From assembly GCA_902729315.2 (NCBI GenBank), contig LR746278.1, forward strand, positions 126,501-190,500: a DNA stretch of 64,000 nucleotides. Direction: 5' to 3'. This stretch comes from Spirodela intermedia (Eukaryota > Streptophyta > Magnoliopsida > Alismatales > Araceae). Below are positions 12,736 to 23,178 of this stretch, piece by piece. Numbering within the stretch: the first letter of the stretch is position 1; every line of letters starts with the position of its first letter. The notes under the pieces are model-generated. The model was not told the origin of the DNA. It saw only the letters and a list, made by a program, of their open reading frames with translations, and searched no databases. Position numbers and translations under genes: made by a program.

Positions 12736-12860
12736 CCGAGAGAGAGGGACAGAGCTCCGGCGGGGGAGAAGTGTTTAGGTCATGGGACCCAATTTTCTCG
12801 TAGGGCAAAAACCCTGACCCTGACGGCGACGGAGACCCCTACTTCCCTCCACACAGAGAG

Positions 12861-12901
<41 letters not shown>

Positions 12902-13900
12902 TTGAATAAAAATCCTCTTTAAAATATACAATAATTTATGCACCCGTATATATTATATAATTACTTTTTAGAAAACTGCGTAAGTTACATACCATTTCCT
13001 TTGTGCCCAAGTTTGGCCCGAGCGAGTGGGATCCACAATTGTTTGAATGACGAAGGTGATGCACAATTTCCGTCATTTTCTTTCGGCGACGGCGGACCCC
13101 CGGCGATACTCGCCTTTCAAAGAACATCCGACCGACGGCGAGCCCCCGTTTCATCCGGATTAAATAATATTATTACTCTCTGGTCGTCATATTTTTTTGC
13201 TTTCTCTCCACCATAAACCCTAGATCGACCCTCTCACCCCTCATCTTCTATTTATTGTCGACTCGGCAGAAGCCTATTGATACATATATCCGGTCCGGCG
13301 AATAATCACGAGATAATCTGTTTGAAAGATGCGTTCTGGACGGGAGGTTTTCCACGTGTCAGCCTAACCATCTCGGATGGGACCCACTGGCCGATCGGCT
13401 GAACACCCAATCCACCGTGGATCTAGTTGAAGCCCGACGGGAGAGTTGGGGCTGCGTGGGAAGGGTCTTAGTATTAAAAGTCAACTAATGCGCCGGTCCC
13501 ACCCGTCGCTTGCAGGTGACTTAGTGTGGAGCCACTGAGCGTGGGGCCCCGCATAAAAGTAGGAGAAGGGTTCAACGGAGAACCATCTATCTTACTAATA
13601 TATCCCCCCCCCGACGGTCCAAGTAACCGCGTCCCTCTCTCTCTCTCTCTCTCTCTACCCGTAGTAACCCGTCTCGAGGAACTTGTCAAGAAGTAGGCGG
13701 ACGAGATACGTGACAAACCAGCAGAGGGGCGTCGCAAGTCTCCTGCCCCATCCTTCGTCCTCCTTCCCCTCCTCCTCGGCCGGACAGCGGCTGCCTCTTC
13801 TTCTCCTTCTTCTTCTTCTCCTCATCTGTCTATTTCTGCTCGCATCTTCTGATTCCTGGCCCGGGATCCTCTCCTGTGTTCATGCGAGAGGAGGCCGGCG
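12736..13900. promoter_or_regulatory. Divergent promoter region, bL32m and aspartic protease
   Basis: About 1.16 kb between two divergent start codons. It holds a (GA)n run at 12868-12899, which would be in or near the bL32m leader, and a (CT)n run at 13635-13656 before the protease. A CACGTGTC (ABRE/G-box-like) element lies near 13352. No coding sequence is supported. Confidence 0.6.
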
Positions 13901-13989
13901 ATGGCCTCCATGGCGGCTCCCCGCACCTTCCTCCTCCTCTGGCTGCTGCTTCTCTCCCTATCCTCCCAGGGTTCCGCTTGGATTCTTAA
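13882..13989 (+). other. Upstream ATG overlapping the protease start
   Basis: An ATG 19 bases before the protease ATG opens a 35-codon frame, out of phase with the protease, that stops at 13987-13989 inside it. Its context is poor (T at -3), so ribosomes may scan past it. Whether it is in the mRNA depends on the transcription start, which I cannot see. Confidence 0.5.
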
Positions 13990-15622
13990 CAGGAGCTCCG
14001 GGAGGCCGTCTGTCATTGGCGTCGAGTCGCGCCTGGCCGGTATGGAGCTCCCCAACCACCCCAGCTTCGGCGCCGCCGTCGCAGCGTCGGGGAAGCCCGG
14101 CTGCCGCTCTCGCGCCGCCGCCGCCGTTGACTGCAACGGGGATGCAGCGGAGATTTTAGCCATGGCTGGCGGCGGGCCGCCCCCCGGCGCTCTGAAACTC
14201 CATCTGAAGCACCGGTCGGATGCCTCCGCTGAAGACCGGAAATCCCTCGAGGACTCGGTGACGGAGTCCGCCTATAGGGACCTCTACAGGATCCAGACTC
14301 TCCACCGGAGGATCACCGAGAAGAAGAACCGCAACGCCCAGGACCGCCACCGCCACCGCCTCCAGAGGCAGCGGCATCACCAGCGTCTCTCCGCCACCGT
14401 GTTGGTGGGGCCGGCGGCGGAGAAGCCCCCCTCCCCGTCGAGGGCGGAGCCGCCCGAGCTGGCGGGGCAGCTGATGGCGACCTTGGAGTCGGGGGTATCG
14501 CTGGGCTCCGGCGAGTATTTCGCGGACGTGTTCGTGGGGACTCCCCCCCGGCACTTCTCCGTCATCCTGGACACCGGCAGCGACCTCAACTGGCTGCAAT
14601 GCCTACCCTGCTACGACTGCTTCGAGCAGCGGGGGCCCCTCTACGACCCCTCGCTCTCCTCCTCCCACCGCCCCGTCTCCTGCACCGATCGCCGCTGCGC
14701 CCTCGTCTCCTCCCCGGATCCCCCCGTCCCCTGCCGAGGAGCAGAAGCAGGAGCATCAGCCGGCGCCTGCCCCTACTTCTACTGGTATGGCGACCGCTCC
14801 AACACAACCGGCGATCTGGCCCTCGAGACCTTCACCGTGAACCTCACCGCCGCCGGAGAAGGCCACCGCGTGGAGGACGTGATCTTCGGGTGCGGACACT
14901 GGAACAAGGGCCTCTTCCACGGTGCGGCGGGGCTGCTGGGCCTCGGCAGGGGTCCGCTGTCCTTCTTCTCGCAGCTCCGCTCGCTCTACGGTGGCGTGTT
15001 CTCCTACTGCCTGGTCGACCGCAACAGCGACCTCTCCGTGAGCAGCAAGCTCCTCTTCGGGGAGGACCGCCGCCTCATGGCCCACCCGGAGCTCAACTTC
15101 ACCGCCTTCGCCGCCGGCAAGGAGAAGCCCGCCGACACCTTCTACTACGTGCGCATCCAGGGGGTCAAGGTCGGCGGTCGCCTCCTCGACATCCCGCCGG
15201 CGACGTGGGAGCTGACCCCCGACGGCGGCGGCGGCACCATCGTCGACTCTGGCACCACGCTGACCTACTTCCCCGAGCCGGCGTACCGCGTCGTCCGCAA
15301 GGCCTTCCTGAGTCAGGTGAAGGGCTACCCGGTCGTCGAGGGCTTCCCAGTGCTTAGCCCCTGCTTCAACGTGTCCGGCGCAGGGAAGGTGGACCTGCCG
15401 GAGTTCACCGTCGTGTTTGCCGATGGGACGGTGTGGAACTTCCCGCAGAGCAACTACTTCATCACGCTGGAGCAGGGGGAGGTGGCCTGCCTGGCCGTAC
15501 TGGCCACGCCGGGAACGTCCCCTTCCATCCTCGGCAACTATCTGCAGCAGAACTTCCACGTCGTCTACGACGCCGATCGCTCGAGGCTCGGCTTCGCTCC
15601 GGCGAGGTGCGCTGAGGTGTAG
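13901..15622 (+). CDS. Aspartic protease, nepenthesin-like (A1B), secreted
   Basis: A pepsin-family endopeptidase of the plant A1B group, expected in the secretory pathway or apoplast. The single 573-codon exon begins with a clear signal peptide (LLLWLLLLSLSSQGSA, about residues 11-27), then a long Arg/His-rich propeptide. The mature N-lobe begins near SGEYFADVFVGTPP. Both catalytic aspartates are present: DTGSD (D224) and DSGTT (D449). A cysteine-rich nepenthesin insert lies between them (CLPCYDCF onward). The flap Tyr is in YWYGD, and the C-terminus (GNYLQQNFHVVYD) matches the family. Third positions are almost all G or C. The start at 13901 is preferred because the next in-frame ATGs would remove the signal peptide. 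Exact orthology is not assigned. Confidence 0.94.
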   Translation: MASMAAPRTFLLLWLLLLSLSSQGSAWILNRSSGRPSVIGVESRLAGMELPNHPSFGAAVAASGKPGCRSRAAAAVDCNGDAAEILAMAGGGPPPGALKLHLKHRSDASAEDRKSLEDSVTESAYRDLYRIQTLHRRITEKKNRNAQDRHRHRLQRQRHHQRLSATVLVGPAAEKPPSPSRAEPPELAGQLMATLESGVSLGSGEYFADVFVGTPPRHFSVILDTGSDLNWLQCLPCYDCFEQRGPLYDPSLSSSHRPVSCTDRRCALVSSPDPPVPCRGAEAGASAGACPYFYWYGDRSNTTGDLALETFTVNLTAAGEGHRVEDVIFGCGHWNKGLFHGAAGLLGLGRGPLSFFSQLRSLYGGVFSYCLVDRNSDLSVSSKLLFGEDRRLMAHPELNFTAFAAGKEKPADTFYYVRIQGVKVGGRLLDIPPATWELTPDGGGGTIVDSGTTLTYFPEPAYRVVRKAFLSQVKGYPVVEGFPVLSPCFNVSGAGKVDLPEFTVVFADGTVWNFPQSNYFITLEQGEVACLAVLATPGTSPSILGNYLQQNFHVVYDADRSRLGFAPARCAEV

Positions 15623-15779
15623 CCCTCCCCCCCCCATTCCCCATTCCCCCATAAGAGCCCACCCCCACGACGGCTCCTCCCATTTTTTGGCCGCCCGCAA
15701 GGGAAAGCAAGCACCTTCAGCAGCCATTCACAGGAAGCTCCCTCCGAGCTTCTGTAATTCTTCTTCCTCATCTTCTTCT

Positions 15780-15793
<14 letters not shown>

Positions 15794-15837
<44 letters not shown>
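15794..15837 (+). repeat. (TC)n microsatellite
   Basis: About 22 perfect TC units in the likely 3' untranslated region of the aspartic protease gene. Confidence 0.95.
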
Positions 15838-15841
<4 letters not shown>

Positions 15842-16521
15842 CAAGGCGAGGAGAGAAGCGTAGAGATTGACGGTCCACACAGGATCCAGAATCAGAATCA
15901 TTCTTCTCGAGGAGATTCGGACATCCGTCCGAACTGGATGTTCGTTCGTTCCTTCTTTGACACCTCCCTTCCGGCGGCTCAAGCGCCTCTCTTGTGTACG
16001 GACATCAATCCATATGAATACATTGTTACGTGTTCATTGAATCGCACCCCCAGCTCGAAGCTGGGGATTACTGCCTGGGGATCCCGCGAGTCCCCATCTC
16101 CCGCAGCCTCTGTTTCTTTTCCCCGTCGTGGGGCTGGGCATCTGCGGGGGAGGGAGAAGGTCGGAAGCGCGTGGAGACCCGACCGTCGAGGCTTTGGACC
16201 AGAGTCCGTTGACCTTTGTGGTGGCCGTCCCCCGGTCCGCGTATCCCTGCGGAGAAAATGTCAACGACCAGGGAGACTTGTTTACCGAGAGCAGCCCTCA
16301 TTCAAACCGCGGATTAAATTAGACGCTCTGACTGAAAAAGATCTGAGCAAGAAAGAAGGTGCGGACCGATCTTAAAGGTCTGATTCCGACGGGGGGAAGA
16401 CTCCGCGGGGGAGGATGAATCGTCGATTCCCCGTCGCTGGTCGGTAATCGGTCTTCCTTCCGGGGGGTGGTTGCAGGTGACCCAGTAAAATCCGGCGACC
16501 CACCCATCGTTTGACTGGATC

Positions 16522-16527
<6 letters not shown>

Positions 16528-16554
<27 letters not shown>

Positions 16555-16575
16555 TGCTCGCTCGCTCGCTCGCTC
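16528..16575 (+). repeat. (CT)n plus (GCTC)n microsatellite
   Basis: A compound simple repeat: CT units to about 16553, then four or five GCTC units. Confidence 0.9.
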
Positions 16576-16871
16576 CGTGAAAAGGGAGATGATAGTCAAC
16601 GCGGGCATGGGACAAATCGACAGAATCGAGGCTCGACAGAGGGCAATGCGTTATTGGAACATGTCCGGTAGGAAGATGAATGGATGGACGAACTAAGCTG
16701 GGCAAACAACGAGCTCTCTCAGCTGACTTCCACTCCCTCTCGTAGTGTCCTCATCTCGGCTACATACACGATTTGGCCCAGGAAGCTCGATAAACACGCG
16801 CGAGCGCAGGAGAGGCAGGCGGAAGGGCTCGCTCTCGTAGTGAGAGCCGACCACCACGCCTCTTCATCTCG

Positions 16872-19800
16872 TCACAGCAACCCGGCGGCTTCCAGGGCCG
16901 CCTTGAAGCCCTCTTCGCTCCGCCAGTCGGGAACCTGAGGAGGGAAGCAAGGGAGAGCGAGAGCATCATCAAATCGACCTCCTCCTCCTAACGGGTTCGG
17001 AGCAAAAGAGGGGGGGGGGGGGTTATACCTTGGGGACTTCGTGCGCAAAGTGCCGCTCGATCTTCTCCATGATCATCCTGTCCCTGTCGGTGCAGATCAG
17101 GTTGAAGACGGCCCCTGTCGCCACAAACACAAAGCTCGCGATCAACCATGGCGGCCGGCCCAAGGAGGACGAAAAAACAACAATCGACAAACAGGAGCGA
17201 TGAGACATGAAAATCAACTCACCCTTGCGTCCAAAACGGCCAGTCCTGCCGATCCTATGCAAGTACACCTCATAATCTGGTTCGGACGGAGACTCGTGCT
17301 TCACCGGGAGATCATAGTTGACAACCAAGTTGACCTTTTCGAAAAACCAAACAAAAGAGCACGTTAGAGCCGGGCACTGATCAGCCTAGCAAGTATCTCG
17401 TCGGGAAGATAAAACCCACCTGCGCCTGGTCAAACCCTCTCGCGAGAAGATCCGTGGTGATGAGGACCTTGGTCAACCCATCTTTAAATTCCTTAATGAT
17501 CTTGTCCCTGTCCGCCTGCTCGATGGCGCCCTGGATGGAGGTGCACTCGTACCCATCGCTGAGCAAAGTCTTGTGCAACATACTGGCGCTGTGCCTCGTC
17601 CGGACGAAGATGATGGTCTGCCCCACCTTCTCCCCAAACTCGAAGATCTTGTCCTTTATCACCTCCACCTTGGAGAGTTCGTCAGGGCAGTGAACCTGGT
17701 ACTGCTTGACCATCTCTAGAGTCAACTCTTCTTTCTTTACGTACAGCTGGTTGGCATCCCTGACCGCCCTCGACACAAATGCTTTCACAGTCTCATTGAA
17801 GGTGGCGGAGAACAACAGCACCTGCAGCCAACTCAAAACCCATTGACATATAAGCACGGAACGCGCTGACTTTTGGGCACCTCAAAAAAAAAAGGCTGCC
17901 TGCTTCCAAATATCAAAACGAAAAAATATATGAGCAATCAATTATCCCGCAGGCCTTCAGGCCTATTCTCCCTCTCTCCCCACTGCCGTTCCAAAATAAG
18001 CACACTCAAGCACTCTCAAAAGCCAGCTCCAAGCTGCCATCCAGCCACAGAGCTCTCCCCAAGTCTATGGGATTCCGTTCTCCAGGCCTAGGTCCAGAAC
18101 CAGATGAACGATTTCAGATCATCGAAAGGAGGTCCTGTTCCACTCATTGGCCTGGCTTGTTGAGACATGGATATACAGGAGATTCTAAAAGTTCCTTTCA
18201 GATGATTTCAACGCAGTGCATGATGCGGAACATCATGAGTACACACCATCTGCTAGAAAAGGGATGGCTGCGCTAGATATTTAGAGGGGGGAGGAAGAAA
18301 TAAAAATATTACATTCCGAGATCGACAATTCCACACATAAAATAATAAATGGAGTTTGGATTCGTCAAGAAAATAACTATAATACGAATGCGTGTATTAT
18401 TTTGTCAGATGTCACCAGCCTGGGGTGAGCTAGAAGCGCCAACAGAGAAAGAGTATGCAGATTAGTGGAAGAAAAATAAACCCAAATTGAAGATTAGAAT
18501 TATCCATCCACTGCAGAAGAGAAGAAAAACAATTTACGAAAAGCAAGAGACAATCCCAAAACAAACGCGAGCCAATCTTAGAGCTTAAAGTTTGATATTT
18601 TCATGCAATTCAGTCTCGGTCCAGGGAAACCTCGAAGAGCCTAGCTAATCTGATTACTAGTACTACCCACAACAAAATTGACCTAGACAACACAAGAATG
18701 GAAAGGCAGGCGGAGGTCTTATTGGGGCTAGTGGAGATATCCAGGATGTCAGGCCAGCTTATACGAGAATCAGCCCGTATTAGCTGCAACTTGTAGGATA
18801 TCACATGAATCAACCCGGGCTGAGCAACCCAAACTCTATCGAGCTATTGACTTCACTAATCAAATCTACCTTTTTCCTAGTTCCCTGACTGGTACAAGTA
18901 CCACGTGGAAGCAAATCAACACAAGTTTGGGAACTCCCGTGGCATTTCTGAATCAATGTAGCTCCCTATCAACCTTCAATGCTCTGAGGGCGTCTGCAAC
19001 CACTCGTTGAAAAGCAGCCTTTTTTTTATTTCATTTGGGTTTTCCAGACATAATTAGCAGAGACAATTTTATACAAAACTAGGAGACGAGGAGCATCATA
19101 AGCATTGACATTTGATAAAATACTGAAAAAGGAATTGAAAACTTCATTTCTAGTTTCCAAGCAACGAGGAGGAAAATATAGAATTTCTGTCCACATACCT
19201 GGCAGCTGGCACTATTTCTCTGAATTTCCTTCATTATCCTCTCAGAGTCGTCCCGAAATCCATCCTGCGTGAAGAACAAAGCTACAGTTTAGACGAATAT
19301 GATTTGTAAGATGTAATACTGAAATGAGGAGACCAAATGACAGCGATGGAGATTCCACATACAGTCGATGAAGTTGGCACCCCTACGGTAAAAGAAAACA
19401 AAAGAGAAGAACAAAAGGAAATACTTTCATTGGCTTGAGGAGACGTGCGATTCAGATAAAAAAAAGGTGCGACCAAAAGTAGCCATTTTTGAAACCGATC
19501 ATTCAGCAAAAACATACAAGACTTCCAAGCAATCCCAATTGATCTATTTTTCTAGCTTAAATAATGAGCCAAAAAGACTCAGGCTCCTACTCTTCTGCTA
19601 CATTCCTACGGCAAAGTACACAACCCGGGAAAAAGAATAGCAAGAAAAAGGGAAAGAAAGAAAAACGACAATTAATTCTAGAAACGAGATGAACGGCATT
19701 AAAGTCAATTGAAGATGTTTTCACCTCAGCTAGCATATGGTCTGCTTCATCGAAAACCAGAATCTTCATCTCCCTTGTACTTAACTTTTTAGCAGACATC

Positions 19801-20868
19801 CACTTCTTTATGGTGCCCGGCGTGCCGATCACAACTTGTTCAGTGATGGGCGCTCGCTTCGCAATCGGGACGTAGTGGGCAGAATCAGTGGGGATGGCGC
19901 AGACTGAAGTGATCCCCGTAAATTTCCCCATCTTCAAAAGGACAGCCTCGTTCTGCAGTTTACATATTTACATGCTCAGGACTAAACAGTACGCGTAACA
20001 ACAGTGAACAGCATAAATGACAAAGACAGGAGAAATCGAACCTGCTGAGCCAATTCTCGTGTTGGGCATATGCAAAGTGCCTGAGGCAGCTTCTTTTGTG
20101 GATCAACTCGGCTCAGCATCCCCAAAACGAAGCATGTTGTCTTCCCACTACCATTGTGAGCTTGAGCGACCAGATTTTTGTGAGGCGGGGTGAGGATCAT
20201 GGGGAGGCTCACGGCCTGTATCTTGCTCGGGCGCTTGAAACCCATCTCAACGTACAGACCCTGGATCAATTCCTTGGACAAGTTCAAATCTTCGAACGAC
20301 AACGCCGACGTATATACCGTGTCCCCCGACGTCACCTGGATTTCATTCAAAGGGAATCAAGAATTAGGGAGCTCCAGGGCTCGTTCATCCAATCCCTTGT
20401 TGAACGGGAATTCTAGGTTTTCCACTCCACCACGACAACGAAGCAACTAATCCAAAACCCCCCACCATCGTCTCGTCGGTCTCTAAACACCAGTAGGTCA
20501 CAAAACCCTAGAACGACAAGAATAATGGAGAGCAATATCCACGTTGAAAAACTTACAGCTTTGATAGCCGAGTCCTCGGGCTCATCGAGACCCTCGCTCG
20601 GCGCGCCCTTCGTCTCCTCTTTTGTTTCTTCCTCTGCGATTCGCAGGGCCTCCAGTCTCTTCAAGTCATCCGATTTCTGTTCAGAGGAAGACGCCTCCGT
20701 CTTCTCCGTCTTCTCCGCCTCCTCCTCCTCCTCCTCCTCCTCAGCCTCGTCGGCCCACCTCCGCCCGGGCGCGATCGTCCCGGCGGTGACCACCGTTGCA
20801 GCGGTCGATGCCGCGGCGTCTCCCGCACTCTCCATCTTCCCAGCTCCCCCAGTGACCGCCTCAGCCAT
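16872..20868 (-). CDS. LOS4: DEAD-box RNA helicase LOS4/DBP5 (RH38 type)
   Basis: DBP5/LOS4 is an ATP-dependent RNA helicase that acts at the nuclear pore in mRNA export; Arabidopsis LOS4 mutants have altered cold responses. Eight exons: 20868-20557, 20335-20042, 19952-19725, 19264-19199, 17821-17420, 17334-17223, 17114-17029 and 16934-16872; 520 residues with exact phases. Motifs: the Q-motif region GFKRPSKIQ (about 136-144), motif I AHNGSGKT (GSGKT 166-170, the DBP5-type variant), [12 protein letters not shown] (270-273), SAT (305-307), IIFVRT, and motif [10 protein letters not shown] (460-467). The N-terminal extension is acidic, with a run of about ten Glu from a GAG-type repeat. The last exon encodes only 20 residues ending EAAGLL. 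The intron between exons 4 and 5 is about 1.4 kb; the others are shorter. Confidence 0.96.
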
Positions 20869-21441
20869 CGAGGCAGCGAGCGGGTACCGCCCCTCGGCTA
20901 TACTCAGTTTAGATACTTCTCGGAGCGACGGCCGACACCTTGCGGGAGCTCTGGAAGTTATTCCTTGGCGACCACGTTTGGCGTGTCAAAGAGGCATTTT
21001 TCTTTCCGAACCTAAAATAAGAAAAAGATATGCCCTGACAAACCCATCTACAAATAATTCATTGCGAAATCTCCCACATCCCATAATTAAAATCAAATCA
21101 AAGCAACTAAACATGGGTCACTCTTTACGCTGAGTTTTTAGGGTTTTGTGAAAATAATTCAGCATAAGTATTAGTTCGTGCGTAAAGATTGGATTTTTAT
21201 TGCACGTCATATGCATAATTATTCACCGAGAAAGATTCATCTAAAGATCTACAATGGGCTGGCCAAGAACAATAGACTGGGCTCTAAACTGGACCTACCC
21301 GGTGACTCCTCACCCAGAAGAGGGTGCGGTCCTCCAAGAAGAGGGCTCTGATGAGTGTTTGGGCCTCCAAGCTTTCAGGCCAAGACTAAAAGTTTATGAC
21401 AATATTTTGATGATGGAAGCCATGAAAATTATTCTCGCGAG

Positions 21442-21471
21442 GGAATGAATGAATGAATGAATGAATGAATG
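21442..21471 (+). repeat. (GAAT)n microsatellite
   Basis: About seven tandem GAAT units in the AT-rich spacer. Confidence 0.9.
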
Positions 21472-22536
21472 TGTTATTGTTAGTCTCAAAATGCTAACAG
21501 GGGTGGAGCAAATTAATTATTTCAATTCTCATGGTTATGTCTCAATCGATTTGGGACGTTCTTAGTTAGATCGTGACCAGTGAGTTGACACGCGCTAGGC
21601 TAAGTCAGTTTATTGAGTTCCATAATGATAGAAAAATGAAATGAATGCATAGTTTTATTATGTTTTTACCTATTTCTACTTACTAGAGGATTTGAACTTT
21701 TGCCTCTACTACTCCATCTGATAATTATAATTGAAATCCATGAGATTAGTAAATTACATTATATGATAAATCTCACAGGTCTATCTCTCCACTTTAGACA
21801 CCGAGTCACTTACTCTCCTTTTTCCCTTGTCGTCATCATTTATATGCCTACGTTGACGAATAAATATGAGAAATTATTAGCTTAATGATGATTCAAGAAG
21901 TTGATGAATGTGTGCCCTCTTTTTTTTAATAACTCTTGGAATCTCAAGAAAACCCAGGCATAAAACTTGCACAAAAAAGATAACTTTAAGATTTACAACA
22001 CGAATGGATTGATCTGATGTGATGTTCAAACTTACTTAGCAAACTCTTGGAGTTGAACTCTTAGAGAGTCCAAAAAAATTGACCATTAAAATTTAAATCT
22101 CTAAGATTCGATCAGTCAAAAGTATAATATGTTGTTAGATAATTACATAATTGTATATTTATTGATGTGTCAACATTAGATTTTTCTCCTTTCTTTTAAT
22201 CTTCTAACAAGTCAAATTATGCTCCATCTAGTCAAAAGTCTCTCTCTTCAGATTTGATTTACCTTTAGTAGAGTAAGTAAACACATAAGTTCACACACTT
22301 TATTTCTCCTCAGTTTTTTATTATGAAATCCTTTTTCTTTTATTTAGAATCGAGTTTTTTGTCATGTCCTTTTTTATAATATTTTTCATTATCTTACACT
22401 TGAAATACATGAGATTGAACGATAAATATGCAAAAGGTAATTATTTAAATGAACATTAACACAATAATTACATATTTAATAAAATTTTTATAATTATTAT
22501 CAACATCAAAATCCTTAAATCAGAAGACTCGCCAGA

Positions 22537-22690
22537 TGATCTCCTCTTTCTGCAAAGAGCAACCATCTTAAATACCACGGACAGACAGACGTATTTGTCA
22601 TCTAATTGTGTTGCAAAAACTCCTTGGTAGGCATGCGACGTGCAAGTACCTTTGCCGATCGACTAATTCATCCTACGAGTACGTTGATTA
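22537..22690 (+). repeat. Diverged direct duplication, copy A
   Basis: This segment resembles 22917-23106. The best-conserved core is 23 identical bases, 22622-22644 here and 23037-23059 in the other copy. Flanking similarity is patchy on both sides (for example CGACTAATTC, then TCCTAC). It may be a remnant of a small mobile element or an old local duplication. Confidence 0.6.
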
Positions 22691-22916
22691 GGGAGCTTCC
22701 TGGGTCAAAGGACTTGACGGATGTCTCGTCCCCTCCATGCCCATGCTTTCCGGCCGTTCTGAGTTTCTAAGGTGTCACGCCACGACCGCAGATTATGCTA
22801 AGATCTTGATGCTGGAACCCAGAGGGAGATAGACCCTTCTAATTATGGAATGAATGCACTATGTTCTTTCAAGAGAAGAGCCATAGAGGGGGGGTGGGTC
22901 CAAAACACACGGTCAA

Positions 22917-23106
22917 ACGATCTCTCCCTTCTGTAGGGAGCTGCCATCTACAACACTGCGGAGAGTTGCGGGAGCTGTCATTCTGATTGCCCTGCAATCG
23001 GCTTCTCAGGGTGCCGTCGATGAGGTCATTGAAACCCCTTGGTAGGCATGCGACGTGCAGTCAATTCCTGCCACCGACTAATTCCTCCTACAAGCACATT
23101 GACTCT
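22917..23106 (+). repeat. Diverged direct duplication, copy B
   Basis: Partner of 22537-22690, same orientation, about 0.4 kb away. It ends some 70 bp from the CITRX stop codon and so probably lies in or near that gene's 3' untranslated region. Confidence 0.6.
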
Positions 23107-23178
23107 GCTGCCGCCCGCCAATCCGAGCAAACCAGGAGCAGGAGAACAAGGAAAACACAGTGCAAAGATACGTTCTTT

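Larger units (their letters stand above)
15623..16871. other. Convergent spacer with CT microsatellites
   Basis: This lies between the stop codons of the protease (+) and LOS4 (-), so it holds both 3' ends. Long (CT)n tracts lie at 15794-15837 and 16528-16553; the second is followed by a short (GCTC)n run. No conserved reading frame is recognised. Confidence 0.6.
20869..23178. other. AT-rich intergenic region
   Basis: The first few hundred bases should hold the LOS4 promoter. From about 21.1 to 22.5 kb the sequence is AT-rich and holds nothing I recognise except a (GAAT)n repeat at 21442-21471. A diverged direct duplication lies at 22537-22690 and 22917-23106. The last part must include the 3' end of CITRX. 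Confidence 0.6.

Noticed and set aside
14756-15727. Long minus-strand frame opposite the aspartic protease, and a plus-strand frame at 14599-15357
   Set aside because: Both are shadows of the protease frame. Their composition (Arg/Pro/Gly-rich) is what shifted GC-rich codons produce.
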